This document shows, piece after piece, positions 10,901 to 25,500 of a DNA stretch of 64,000 nt. The first letter of the stretch is position 1. Every line of letters begins with the position of its first letter. The DNA is taken from assembly GCF_016097555.1 (NCBI RefSeq), contig NC_054702.1:79589997-79653996 (forward strand). The letters run 5' to 3'. This stretch comes from Gigantopelta aegis. Taxonomy: Eukaryota > Mollusca > Gastropoda > Neomphalida > Peltospiridae. A program made the translations under genes and the position numbers. The notes under the pieces were generated by a model. It was not told the origin of the DNA and made no database searches. It worked only from the letters and a program-made list of their open reading frames with translations.

Positions 10901-13900
10901 CACAGGCAGGATAGCACAAACCATGGCCTTTGTTGAACCAGTTATGGATCACTGATCGGTGCAAGTGGTTTACACCTACCCACTGAGCCTTGCGGAGCAC
11001 TCACTCAGGGTTTGGAGTCGATATCTCGATTAAAAATCCCATGCCTCGACTGGGATCCGAACCCAGTACCTACCAGCCTGTAGACCGATGGCCTGCCACG
11101 CCGCCGCCGAGGCCGGTAAATGAATGAATGAATGAATGAATGAATGTTTAATGCCATCCCAGCACAAGCAGGTTTGGTTTATTAAAACAATGTCCACAAT
11201 ATATAATCTATCTGAATGTGACAGAAATGATAATAAAAAATCAGTACTATGTGACCATTCACTTTTCAGAGGCAGAAGCATAATAACAAATGATGAATTA
11301 TTAATATTATGTTGACAATATTTGATTTATCTGGAGGCAACAGAAATGATAATGAATAAATCAGTGGACAAGTCCTGTACTATGCGACCATTCACTTTTT
11401 AGAGGAAGAAGTATAATAACAAATGATGAAACATCAATATTATTAAATGAACTCAAAACAAATATTTCACACACTTAAGCAGCAAGAGTTTTAAGCAGGA
11501 AACACTCATTTATTAGATAATAAAACAAGAATTCCATGGAATTAAACTTATTACATACCTATTCAATCTTAATATAGTGATAAAGACATTTTGAAACTGT
11601 GTGATAAATTTATTTGTATTGCACATATGTGCGATATGGACCAGAACTTTTAAATGTCCTTACTGCAGTCAGTGCCTTTTATTTATTGATGTCATATATG
11701 ATTTACAAATGACGTCACATCGTATTTGAGATATTACACAAGGCTGCTGCAGAGTATGATTCTTAACGTTAAGTAAATCCATTAAAGGAGTTTTGATCAT
11801 AGATTTAATAACAGTGTAGTTATGACGTTAAATTAAAAACCATTTTTGTAAAATATAAAGGAAGGTATGTAATAAATATTGAACTTCACATATGTTGTTT
11901 ATGCTTCCTATTTATTGCACTCATTTATTTTGCGAAAGTGCATACATATATATTCTTAAGCAAAATAAACTTGTGCAATAAATAGGAAACGAATACAACG
12001 TATGTGAAGTTCTGTATATATCTCACATACCATAAAACTGTGAAACATAAACAACAAAACAAAAACAACTTTCAACACACATAAGCAACAGGAATGTTTT
12101 AAGCAGGAAACTAATTTATTCTATAAAACTCTCTGACTTATACTAAATAATCATTAATTTTTATAAATAGTCTGTACATTGAAACAAACCTTGATGTTTT
12201 AGCTGGCTCAGGAGGGGGAAAACCAAATGCGTTAACGTGAAATATTCCATCCTCGTACCAGCCTTCTGCAAGAACGAACGAGTTCTCTGTAAACAGACCT
12301 GTGTGGAAGTTCTACCAGTTAAGGTAAACCACTCAACATGTATGGACTAATACATCAACAATCTTGTGTATGCAAATCATCTTGCTTTATTAGTCAATGA
12401 TAGTATGTATACTGAATGAAGAGTGTGATATTTTTATCACAACGAAGAAATGAAAACCCAGACTGTAAAAATAAACAACATGTATATAAAACATTATACA
12501 TAACATTTATCTAAACTACATTGATTTGTGTCAGTCCCAAACTTTCTTATAAAACCACAAAAATTAAGAAGATTTTACGTGTTTTCTCTTTTATTAATAC
12601 TTATCCTGACCTCTTACTTTGGCATTTCCCCCCTTTTCCACCTTACGGTCCAAACATTAAACAGCTGAATGGCTACGAAGTCTTCCGATGTACACCTTCC
12701 TAGCTCCGGTCACATGACCTCAACTTCCTTCTTTCACCTGAGCGGCACCCAGGTATTGACGGAAGTGGGCAGGTGGAAAAAGGGGTAAATGTCAAATTAA
12801 GAGGTCAGGACAGAGTATAAAGAAACTCTCTAATCTGGCACTGTTTCAACAAACATCATATTACAGTTTTTCAGTACTTCGTCTTGATTAAATGATGCTG
12901 GAACTGTTACATACATAAGATATTTTTGTAGCCACTAGAATATTTACATCACTCAAAATTTAAGGGATATGTAAATATAACAACAAGTTGCACAATTGTT
13001 TATTATTAAGTATTTTTCACTCATACTATTATATTTCGGAAATTCTGAATTGAAATGATATCAATAACATAACAAGAGTACCAGTGATGTACATGATACG
13101 CGCGTCAGGAGTTTGATGGAAAACCATATGATGTTCAGAATATAGACAAATTATTTGATTTATTTGTATCACAGAGACCTAGTAATAATATGTGACACAC
13201 CACCATTTCAAGTTGTTCCTACATGTGAGGTTAGATGGTCCTGTATGCATCTGTATGCAAGATATGGTCAGGACAACAATTTACTGTTATGTGCAGTAGA
13301 CCATAAAAAGTAGGTAACAGTGACCTAGTAATAGTACGCAACACACCGCCATCCCAAGTTGTTCCTACATGTGAGGTTTCATGGTCCTGTATGCATCTGT
13401 ATGCAAGATATGGTCCGGATAAGGCTTTACTGTTATGTGCAGTAGACTGAAAAGTAGGTCACAGTGACCTAGTAATAGTACGCAACACACCGCCATCCCA
13501 AGTTGTTCCTACATGTGAGGTTTGATGGTCCTGTATGCATCCGGACAAGAAAAAGTCAACAGACATACGTACGTACGTACGTACGTACTGACAACACCAT
13601 ACCATAATACGACCCATCATAGACGGGTGTATAAAAATCAGTGTCAGTGTCTTCTAAGCTACCTTTTACAATAAATTTTCTTTGACTTTATTATAATATT
13701 TTTGTGAATCAATCTGCTAACTTGTCTATTTGCTTTACATTTTAATACAGAAATAACAATTAAATTTAGCAAATTGAAAAAAGTACAGACTGATGATTTC
13801 ACAATCATCTTTCTTGTACAGCACATAAAAAATATATAACAATAACAAGGATACTGCACTTGACAGATCAATTTGTACAGCTCCAGAGGGATCTTCTAGA

Positions 13901-16900
13901 AACCATTTTCCCTGAAATATATAATGAAAACATTCTTACTTCGTCAATTTACACAGTTTGCGGATGATTTTTTTTGGTTCATACCTTGATAAACATAAAA
14001 GAAATAACAGACGCTACTTTAAATTAAATTTGAAACATACCTACAAATAATAACACTAAAAGTTCATATTTTATTTTGAATTATTTTTTAGGTTCTAAAC
14101 AATAACTCTCAATAAGACAACAGACCAATATAAAGTGATGTTATTTTTATGTTCATCAAGAAATGAATAAACTCTCGTTGCTACAGCTGGATCAACGGTA
14201 TGAAGATAATAGCAATGAATGTAACGGAAATTTAATTATAATATGAATGAATTGAAGAAAACAAAATGTAATAAGATTAGCACATTTAATTATTAGCTAT
14301 TAGATATTAAACAATTAGTAATTGTAACATATGGATAATCGATTTGTCTAGAGAATGAAAGAATAAACATACTTCTGAAAAAGATTAATGTACACTTTTC
14401 TTACACACGAGTGATTATTAAAAGATATACAAGCTAAGTAATTTAACATATGTGAATACAGACTAAATCTTTATTCTTGTTTTTTGCTATAGTTCTTTAT
14501 TTCCAGATATATCTTTAATTAAATTTTATTAGTGGATTATGAAAAAGTACAATAAAATAAACTGAAAGTACGTACCTCTTTCAGCTGTGTCAGCATTCCC
14601 AGCACAATTATCTCCCCTAGTTTCGAAGTGCTGCCTATTAGATATTCTATCGGTTTCAGCTGAAAAAGATTTTTGTTACATCAAAAATATTCTCTTTGTT
14701 TAGTAAGCCATCTCAAAGATCTAATATCTAGCCTGTTTAATACAGGTTACATGATCCTAAAACAGGTGACCATTTGAAAAGAAAAAAACACACAACATGT
14801 CGTTTGTAACATACAATTGTATTGATTTGCAGAATAATTTCCCTTACTTTCATACAATCATATTATAAAACATGTCCATTCATTTCTCAATACTTAGGTA
14901 TATTAAAAATATCTATCAACACTAAAACACAATACCAATGGCACACAATGTAGTTTGGTGTATACTGGTTTGCTATTATATTTTCCTTACTTGAAACTTT
15001 TTGTTATTTTCTTCTGGTACACCTTTTAATACTGGCATTGTAAACAGGTCATGTCTTAATGTTCGCTGTAAAACACAAATGAAAAATCAACATTGAAAAC
15101 AGTGCTTGTGCTTTTTATACATTTAACAAACATATTAATTTTGAAGCTACAGGTACAAATGTATGTGTACAGACAATATAAATAGTTTTACGAAAACAAA
15201 AACATATATAAGGGTTATTTCAGAAATTAAATTTCAATAAGTTTGCTGTAAGTTTTAATGTATTTCTGTGCTTATATACAATTACAGGCCAGAAGGAACG
15301 ACTTTGGGAGTGGGAGGGGTCACTGACGGATCGGGTACAAACTATATCAGATTTTGGTTACTATGGCAAACATTAATATGTAAAAAAGAAAAAAAGAAAG
15401 AAAAAAGGGTCACAAGTGAGGGGGGGGGGGGCTGAATTAAGGTTCTAGCACACTGTCCTAGGCTACTGAATCAGTTATCTGAGCTCTCTATCCAGGACAG
15501 GGATTAATGTTACTTGTTACTGGGTAGTGAGAGAGAAGTCGGTGTAGGGCCCATAACCTACCAATCAGGCTGTTGATACTCAACTCTCTTGGAGCCAGTA
15601 TTGGAAATGGAACCCAGAACCTACCAGCCTTAAATCCAATAGCATAACAGCTACATTATGAAGACCGGTGAATAATTTTAGACTTTGTTTTTGCAACATA
15701 GTTATTTTTTTAGTCAGCAGTGGCATAATTAGTTTCATTATTTGCCATATACAGTCAACTCTCATTATTACGGTATCCATTACAACTCTCATTATTACGG
15801 TATCCATTACAGCGGAATATTCGGGTACCGGCACACTTTTACTGGGAACCAATGTGTTTCAGTTTTAATCTGATCGTTATAACAGAATATTCTAGTTCCT
15901 GCACCGGCAGTCATTTATGGTGAAAAAACATGTCTATTGTTCAATCTTTACAACAGTGCAAAGAATCACTGAACACATCTTAGGCATGTTATGTCATCCT
16001 AAGTAGTAGCTGTGATCTTTAATATGTGATCAAAGTGAAATGGCCTTCATGATTCTTTGATATAGGATTAAAGTTAAACTTTGTACAAAATATTTGTTTA
16101 ATATTTGTGAGGTCATTTTATAGTTTAATTGTTTTTGTGTATGGGATGCAATAAAAACATGTTTGCCTGAGTTGAGTTAGTCATGTCACTGCTTATTAAT
16201 AAAACAGTATTTATTGTAGGGCCTAGTTGATGTTTTTCATTGTCTTATGAATTATGTGTAAATCATGTCGCAGCCTCCAACAAAACAACGCTGTACGCAA
16301 ATGTCAATTGGTGAAAAAAGAGATATAGCAGATTTTAAAGAAAGTCACCCAAAACAAATGCAAGATGAAATTGCAAGCCACTTTAGCAAAGAATTTGGGA
16401 AATTTGTCAGTAGATCGACAGTAGGTGATATTTTGCACGAAAAAGCAAAATGGGCCAATGTGCCGAAAGATTGTAATAAGCTGATTCGTCAACGCACCGG
16501 GAAACACGACAACTTAGAACAGGCCCTATTCATGTGGTTTTCCGATGTTCGGTCACAAAATGCCGATCTAATGCTAATTGAGAAGGCAAAACGCTTTGGT
16601 GGAGAAATGGGGGTAGATAAAACTTTCCATTATTCAACCGGATGGCTACAGAAATTCAAGAAACGACACATTTCCAATCGTGTGGCACATGGCGAAGCAG
16701 GCAGTGTTGATCTCGGTGCTGTAGTTGAGGGGTGACAGCAACTTCAGGAAGATGTAATAGATTACGACCCTGAAAACATTTACAATTTGGATGAAACGGG
16801 TTTATTTCATAAACTTGGACCAAATTCAACTCTGGCGACTGGGCCTGTGTGAGGTCAGAAAAGGCAAAAAGATCGAATAACAGTGTCACTGTGTGCTAAT

Positions 16901-19479
16901 GCTACTGGAATAGACAAGCTAACACCCCTTGTCATTGGAAAGTCGGTTCGTCCACGTTGTTTTGGGAAAACGTTTGATCCCAGTGTTTACGTCACATACA
17001 CCAGTAATAAAAAAGCGTGGATGACCATGATTCTTTTTAAGATTGTTTGGTGAAATTCAACAGACGGATGAAGAATGAACGCCGGAAAGTGATTTTGTTG
17101 GTGGATAACGCAACCAGTCATTCCAGTACCGGTGTGGAACTGACAAATGTCAAAGTCAAGTTTTGCCACCAAACACGACATCTCACATCCAGCCCATGGA
17201 TGCGGGAATTTTCAGAAATTTCAAAGGATTCTACAAGAAGTTGCTAGTTAGTTACTTTCTGGATTCCATTGAGGAAAACAAGGCACAAACCGTATCCATC
17301 AGACATACTCTGTCATTTGTTAAAGAAGCGTGGACGTCCATGATATTAACAACCATTGTGAATTGTTGGCGACATACCGGTATTCTCCCCCCACAGCAGT
17401 GTCCCGATGTTAACCCTGATGACGACGATGATGACATGCCACTGTAGGAACTCCAAGTTCTGTTGAGGTGTATGCCAGGTGAAAACCAAATGGATGCCGC
17501 TGCCTACATTGCCGTTGACAGCGTCGTTAAAACCGGTGAATCGCTAAGTGATGACGCTATTCTTCAAATCGTGTCTGACGTTTCTAATGATATTCCAAGT
17601 GATGACTGTGAAGATGACACCGACGACAATACTGAAGATATGGTCAAGAAATGTGAGGCCAAACAAGGACTTTCTGTTGCAATAAGGTACTTTGAGCAGA
17701 ACCCTTTGATTGGTTTTGAACATCTTGACTCGTGGAATGCAGTACGTGCAGTCGAGCACTACAACGCCGGACATGTTCAAACATCAATCATGGACTTTGT
17801 TGTAAGAAAGTGACTTCTGTGAATTCAGCTAGTAAATGTTCATTTTGTTATTTGAATTAAAAGTAAATTAAATCTTTTCTTGTTGTCCTTTCTTTGTTAG
17901 TAAGTTATTACATATTATAGTATTACGTGTTCTAAATTTTTAAAGCTAGCTATGTGAACGAATTAGCTGAGAGAGATAACTCTTTACAAAATTGTTATAC
18001 CGGCAAACTCTTTATAACGGCAATATAAGCATATGACAAACATGGCCGTTATAACAAGAGTTGACTGTACTAAATAATTACAAATTTATCTTGTAAATCA
18101 CAAAAATAATAAAATAATTACTTTCATTATTTGCCCTATACTAAACAATTATAAATTTATCTTTTAAATCACAAAATAATAAAAATAACTTAAATTAAAT
18201 GCTTTATCTTCCAACAATGTTTCCGACTGACACCCTCCCTCAATTCCTTTACCTGATGTAGAATGGCATATCTGTCCCGAAAGAGGCTGGCCTTATCAAC
18301 AGATGTGCCATACAAAGCAGGGGGAGGCAATCCAAGTTCACTGTTTCTGAAAGAAAAAGGAGGATCCTTCTTCAGAATAAATGAATGTGTCAAGTATGAA
18401 AGACTGAATGACAAGACTATGTCGTCCTTCCTGCACTGTCTATAGAATGATGGCTACAGTACTCTCCCAGAACTGGCTGGACAGATTGAAGCTTGTTTGC
18501 ATCTACACTGTTCCAATGATCTTGCAAACTCCCATTCGAAGGAAGGAAGGAAATGTTTTATTTACCGACGCACTCAACACATTTTATTTACAGTTATATG
18601 GCATTGGACATATGGTTAAGGACCACACAGATATTGAGAGAGGAAACCCGCTGTTGCCACTTCATGAACTACTCTTTTCAATTAGCAGCAACGGATCTTT
18701 TATGTGCAACATCCCACAGACAGAATAGTACATACCACGGCCTTTGTAACAAAAGTTGTAGTGAAATAGCCTAATGAGCCCACTGACAGAGACCGATTCC
18801 AAACCGACCGCACATCAAGCGAGCGCTTTACTACTGGGCTACGTCTCGCCCCCTTCCATTATAGAAGGCACATCAGGCAAAAGTACATTAAAAACATCTG
18901 TGATGCTTCTACAACTTATAAATATATTATTCCTTTAGTAAAATTCAGATGTAAGACAGTATAGAAAAACTTACAAAATAAACTTTTTTCTGTCTGAACT
19001 GTAGGAATAGTGAGGAACTGAGAAGGCGTCAATGATAGAAAACATCTTATCACTGAAAAACAGACAGAAATCAACATTAAAACAACAAGTAAAACAAGTT
19101 AAAGACAGAATGTTCCCTTACAGTAGGCCGAATTATGTTTGACTCATGTATAACAAATAAAGCTTCAATATAGTATACTATTATATTTTCAATAATAATA
19201 AAATTTTGTTACAAACCAAATTCCTTGACTTTTCATAACTTTTTAAAAGACATTTTCCATAACCTTTTTTTTTCATTTTCAAAGACTTTTACAATTATTA
19301 AACTTTGCTTTCCTTATTAATTATTAACTTTTTTTTTCATAAGTTCACAAAATTCTAAATTTCACAACAGAAAATCATATTTTAAAAATGACTTGAAAAT
19401 GACATTTACAAATTCCATGAATTTCCACAACCCTGCATTTCAAATTCAGTGTTCTATAGGCATCAGGAGAGAGAGAGAG

Positions 19480-19571
<92 letters not shown>

Positions 19572-22500
19572 TAACTGGTTACTGCCTTAAGATAATCTGC
19601 TTTATACTACAAGGGTTAGAATGGCGAATGCTGTGAATCATCATATTTAGCCAGTTGACGTATGTAGTGATTGCAGGACAAAAAGATCTGTTGTACAAGT
19701 CATCCAATACCACTTCCTGTGACACCCAATCAAACCGTCCTTACCTATTGTCATCTTGTTCTGCATTACATTCATGGACAGCAGTTTCACACAGCGTTCT
19801 GTCAATGATTGACGAGGACACTGAAATAATTTATAACAACAAACACATGATCAAATACTTGACAATGTTCTAATGATCTAAAACATTCAAAATCACTGAA
19901 TCAAAATGAACCACAAATCAGTTATTTCCACTTTGTAATGTAACAATTGATGTTGCCCTTTTTGAGGTCTAGAAGTATATTAATATTGATTACTATAGAA
20001 TAATTTTACAGTTTGAGCTAAAACATATCCTCAAGAACCAGGTTTATATGAAATTTAATTAACTGTCTAACTAAAACATATTTACAGTGTTTGCAGTCTA
20101 ATTAACCTCCATGTATACATCACAGGTGGAAATCAGTTTTGGTTGTATTAATTTCAGTGGACAGTTTAATTTTGACACACGAAGCAGCCAAACACTGCTT
20201 TAAAGCAAAATTCCACCGTATGTGAGATATCACTGTGTGAAGTATACAACAAATCTCTGTGAAGTGTTCTCTTTATCAGGTAAGAACTAGCATAAGAAAG
20301 TTAAGGTTTGTTTTGTCTAACAACACTACTAGAGCACACTGATTTATTAATCATCGGCTATTGGATGTCAAACATTTGGTAATTTTTTTACATATAGCCT
20401 TAGAGAGGAAACCTGCTACATTTTTCCATTAGTATCAAGGGATCTTTTATATGTCCATCCCACAGACAGACTAGCACATACTTTGATATACCAATCATGG
20501 TGCACTGGCTGGAATGAGAAATAGCCCAATTGGCAGACCGACTGAGATAAATCCCAGACCGACTGCGCATCAAGCAGGCTCTTTACCACTGGGCTATGTC
20601 CTGCCCCAAATAACATAAGAAAGACAAAAGATAAATTTACATGGCTGCTTCTGGATGATCTCAATCATCTTGTCAATCCATTCCTCACGCTGCACCTCAT
20701 TAACAGGACTCAGGACATCCACCAGATAGCGACTGGCCTCGCTTAAAAGACAGACAAAACTTTCATTTTGATACATCATATGGCATAAAATTGTCAACTT
20801 ACAGACCTCTGAGAACTGAAAACCTGTGTGACCCATTTATCGGTTAAGCAGAAATAAATCCAGGTAACCCATTTCCTTTTTGCATAATCCGTTATATCCA
20901 AGTAAATGGTGCTCCAAATTTTGTGCGAACAAAAAATAGGTTATGCAAAATTAGATTTGCGTGAGCAACACCCGAACAAAACAATCATTCTCACAATTTT
21001 CAGAGGCCTGTAGGCCCTAGATGCACTTTACCAACTTTCACATCATCTCCTAAGATCAAACACAACTTTCACCTCATCTCCTAAGATCAAACACAACTTT
21101 CAGCACATCTCCTAAGATCAAACAAAACTTTTACATCATCTCCTATGATCAAACTCAACTTTGAGCACATCTCCTAAGATCAAACACAACAAAAAGGTAA
21201 GAATTTTTTAAAAAGTAAAACATTTTATAACAATTATAGGTTTTTTAAAATTCAATTTATGTTGTTTTTCACAGTTACATAATTCATCAGGAAGGTTAGC
21301 CTATTTATTTAACCACAAATTATGTCGATTTCTACCCACCCACACATCATGTCACATCAGGAGATCAAAACAACAAATTATGTCGATTTCTACCCACCCA
21401 CACATCATGTCACATCAGGAGATCAAAACAACAAATTATGTCGATTTCTACCCACCCACACATCATGTCACATCAGGAGATCAAAACAACAAATTATGTT
21501 GATTTCTACCCACCCACACATCATGTCACATCAGGAGATCAAAACAACAAATTATGTCGATTTCTACCCACCCACACATCATGTCACATCAGGAGATCAA
21601 AACAACAAATTATGTCGATTTCTACCCACCCACACATCATGTCACATCAGGAGATCAAAACAACAAATTATGTCGATTTCTACCCACCCACACATCATGT
21701 CACATCAGGAGATCAAAACAACAAATTATGTCGATTTCTACCCACCCACACATCATGTCACATCAGGAGATCAAAACAACAAATTATGTCGATTTCTACC
21801 CACCCACACATCATGTCACATCAGGAGATCAAAACAACAAATTATGTCGATTTCTACCCACCCACACATCATGTCACATCAGGAGATCAAAACAACAAAT
21901 TATGTCGATTTCTACCCACCCACACATCATGTCACATCAGGAGATCAAAACAACAAATTATGTCGATTTCTACCCACCCACACATCATGTCACATCAGGA
22001 GATCAAAACAACAAATTATGTCGATTTCTACCCACCCACACATCATGTCACATCAGGAGATCAAAACAACAAATTATGTCGATTTCTACCCACCCACACA
22101 TCATGTCACATCAGGAGATCAAAACAACAAATTATGTCGATTTCTACCCACCCACACATCATGTCACATCAGGAGATCAAAACAACAAATTATGTCGATT
22201 TCTACCCACCCACACATCATGTCACATCAGGAGATCAAAACAACAAATTATGTCGATTTCTACCCACCCACACATCATGTCACATCAGGAGATCAAAACA
22301 ACAAATTATGTCGATTTCTACCCACCCACACATCATGTCACATCAGGAGATCAAAACAACAAATCATGTCGATTTCTACCCACCCACACATCATGTCACA
22401 TCAGGAGATCAAAACAACAAATCATGTCGATTTCTACCCACCCACACATCATGTCACATCAGGAGATCAAAACAACAAATTATGTCGATTTCTACCCACC

Positions 22501-25500
22501 CACACATCATGTCACATCAGGAGATCAAAACAACAAATTATGTCGATTTCTACCCACCCACACATCATGTCACATCAGGAGATCAAAACAACAAATTATG
22601 TCGATTTCTACCCACCCACACATCATGTCACATCAGGAGATCAAAACAACAAATTATGTCGATTTCTACCCACCCACACATCATGTCACATCAGGAGATC
22701 AAAACTTTTTGTAAATGTAAATCTACATTCGTGTAAAATGAATGTCTACGGTGAAGTTAGATTTCATTAGCCCAAGCCATAATCCACAGCCATACAACAA
22801 GTGGTCACTGAGACATACATTGACACAATAATTATATTTGGTTGAAGAAGTAGACACTATCAAGCAAATAAAGTTTAAAACAACAAATGGACACTATTTA
22901 AAACATAATGTTAAAATCAACAAATAGAGAAGACAGACAAAAATACAATAAACAGTTTATACTACTTAACAGACATGAATTTAGTACTTCCTGGGTAAGT
23001 GTTGCCTGACCTATGGTTCAGCCTATTTGCATCCCGTAGACCGAACATCGCCCGGAGACAAAAACAAAGCCCGACTGTTAATGCTGAGGTGTACATTGTT
23101 CATATTTGGCACAAAGATACACCTCAACATGATGCATTTATGGGCCATTCCATGGTAATGTTTTAAGCCAGGACGTGACATTCTGACTCTTATGATCTCC
23201 TTCACTAAAATTCCTTTTTAAATGGAAATGCAGTTTTATCTTTAATAGACTCACTACATATAGTAGTATATTAAAGCATATCAGGCCTAATTTGTTTTTG
23301 TAAAAAAAAAAAGAAGACTTATAAAGTGAAAAGTAAAATGTGCCAGGACGTGATGAAAATGGACATCACTTTTTTAACACTGCAGTAAATTCCAAAACTC
23401 TGCTCTCCTGATAGTGTTTGCTTATTGAAATACACTGTTTAACACAATATCCAGTCTATTTCTAAATGCCCGACCTTCGTTTAGGTGTGCTAAAAATTGC
23501 TCCTCAAAATGCTTACAAGGGGGGTGGAAATCACACTCCTCAAAATGCAGAAGAGGGGGAAATCGCACCCCTCAAAATAATCAGAATTAAGAGGCAAGAG
23601 ACCGAGAGGGATTTTACCCATGAACATGATTAAGTTTGAGGAGTAATGATTTCAGTGGTGTATGAAGGTGCCAAAAATGGGGGGCACACTTTTATATTTA
23701 CACACTTTTACACTATTATAAAGTAAATATAAAGCAAAATATCTGAAAAGTGGGGGACACATGCCCCCCTTGTCCCCCCCCCCCCCCCCCCCGCCTCCTA
23801 CGCCAGTGGATTTCTAAATTAAATATCTTAAGAGTTAATGTTTTGTGTTTTTAAAATAAATATCCTAATTTAACAAATATGAAGGAATGGGCCATTGCAG
23901 TCTTACATAAGAAAAAGAAACACCAGGAACACAACATTTATCGATTTCTTATGTATTATATGCATATCATGTTGCATTAAAATTCTGAATCGTGATAATC
24001 TATTGACTATTTATGAATAAAGAATTGAAACTGATTTGTTTGTGCTTATTCTGTTTTATTTAAATCAAGTACAATAATTTTAGTCGTCATTGTAGAATGA
24101 TATGATTTCTCCATGGACACAAACTGTGAACTGAATGTGAATTGACATTGTAACAACTATGGTATTGTTATTAAGAATTCTAACTGTAAAATGTTTAATA
24201 AAACTCTAAAAACAAAAATAATGTCAGTAGGCCTGTTTGTAAATCATTTAAAGTAAAATGAAAGTAAAAGTACAGGGTTATCACAGTTATGATAGCATAA
24301 TAAAAATGTTATGTCCCTGCAAATTCTCTATTTAAAATAATAATAATAATAATGTCATATCAGAAACAATGTCAACATTTATTGTTTTCTACCCAAATAT
24401 ATCTTTCTACAATTTTTATAAATATATATTTTTACAAACAGGATTAACTTTCATTATCAGTGTACTGTAGTTAACACGTCATTTATTATACTACTAACTT
24501 GAATCATGGCAACCCATCAAACCCCCCCCCCCCAAAAAAAAAAAACCACCCAACAACAAAACCACCTTAATGTAAATTTAATTTTAAAATATACATGCTT
24601 TACACTCGGTCTGCGAGTACGTCGCTATGCTATTAACAAAAACAAAACCTGCTTTACTAAATTAGTTTTTTGTTGGTGTACGTGTTTACTGTGATATCAA
24701 CATTAAACATTATACACTCGCACCCGTCAAAAACGAAGGTCTGAAATGCTGTACATTTACTAAAAAAAAAATCTTTATGATGTAACATTTACTTTTTAAA
24801 ATTTCAGTACGAGCCAGGACATGACGAGCCAGGACGTGACTTTTTGTCCAGTTCACATATATATATACTATAATTATATACAACTAATAAATGACATGTA
24901 TATCAAATCTACTAATGAAACACTGTTAATTTATGAAATCAATTATATTTACTTGTTTTAAGTGTTTTTATCATCAAAATAAGTGCATAAAATCCTAATT
25001 AATTGAACTGTCGTTGTGGAAATAAAAGTTCTCATACAATATTCATATAATATACTTTTATAACCAGTGACCATACTGTCAACAACATTGTTTATCCTGA
25101 TGTTGCTAAGTCTGGTGATTTTTGTCTTACCTTTACATTACAATACATGTACAAACTAAAAAGATGAAGTATACATGTAGGTAAAAGTTTTTCATTGGTT
25201 GCGGCATAAACCTCAGTGCACGTCAAAATTTGTTCTTCAACTTTATTATTTTAAAATTCTAATATATATTTTTTGGGGTTTTTAATGTTTTAAAAACTTT
25301 TTTAACATGAATTGAGATAGATATCTACAGATGCACTATCAATGACACTGAATAAGTTTATGGCAGGCCAGACATTTAATTTTTGTTTGCAATTTACCAT
25401 ATATTTTACAATTAATATATTATTATATTTTGCCTTTTGTTGGTGTTTTTATGATTTAATTGGAATTCAAAATATGAACCCCAGTCAGTACAGAAATTAT

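Noticed and set aside
13176-13560. Three regular repeats with spacers, CRISPR-like at first sight
   Set aside because: The units are about 147 bp, diverged, have no unique spacers, and the genome is animal.
21322-22770. Three overlapping open frames of 386-482 codons
   Set aside because: They are the same 58-bp satellite read in three frames; the unit simply lacks stops. No domain, no codon bias, no splice logic.
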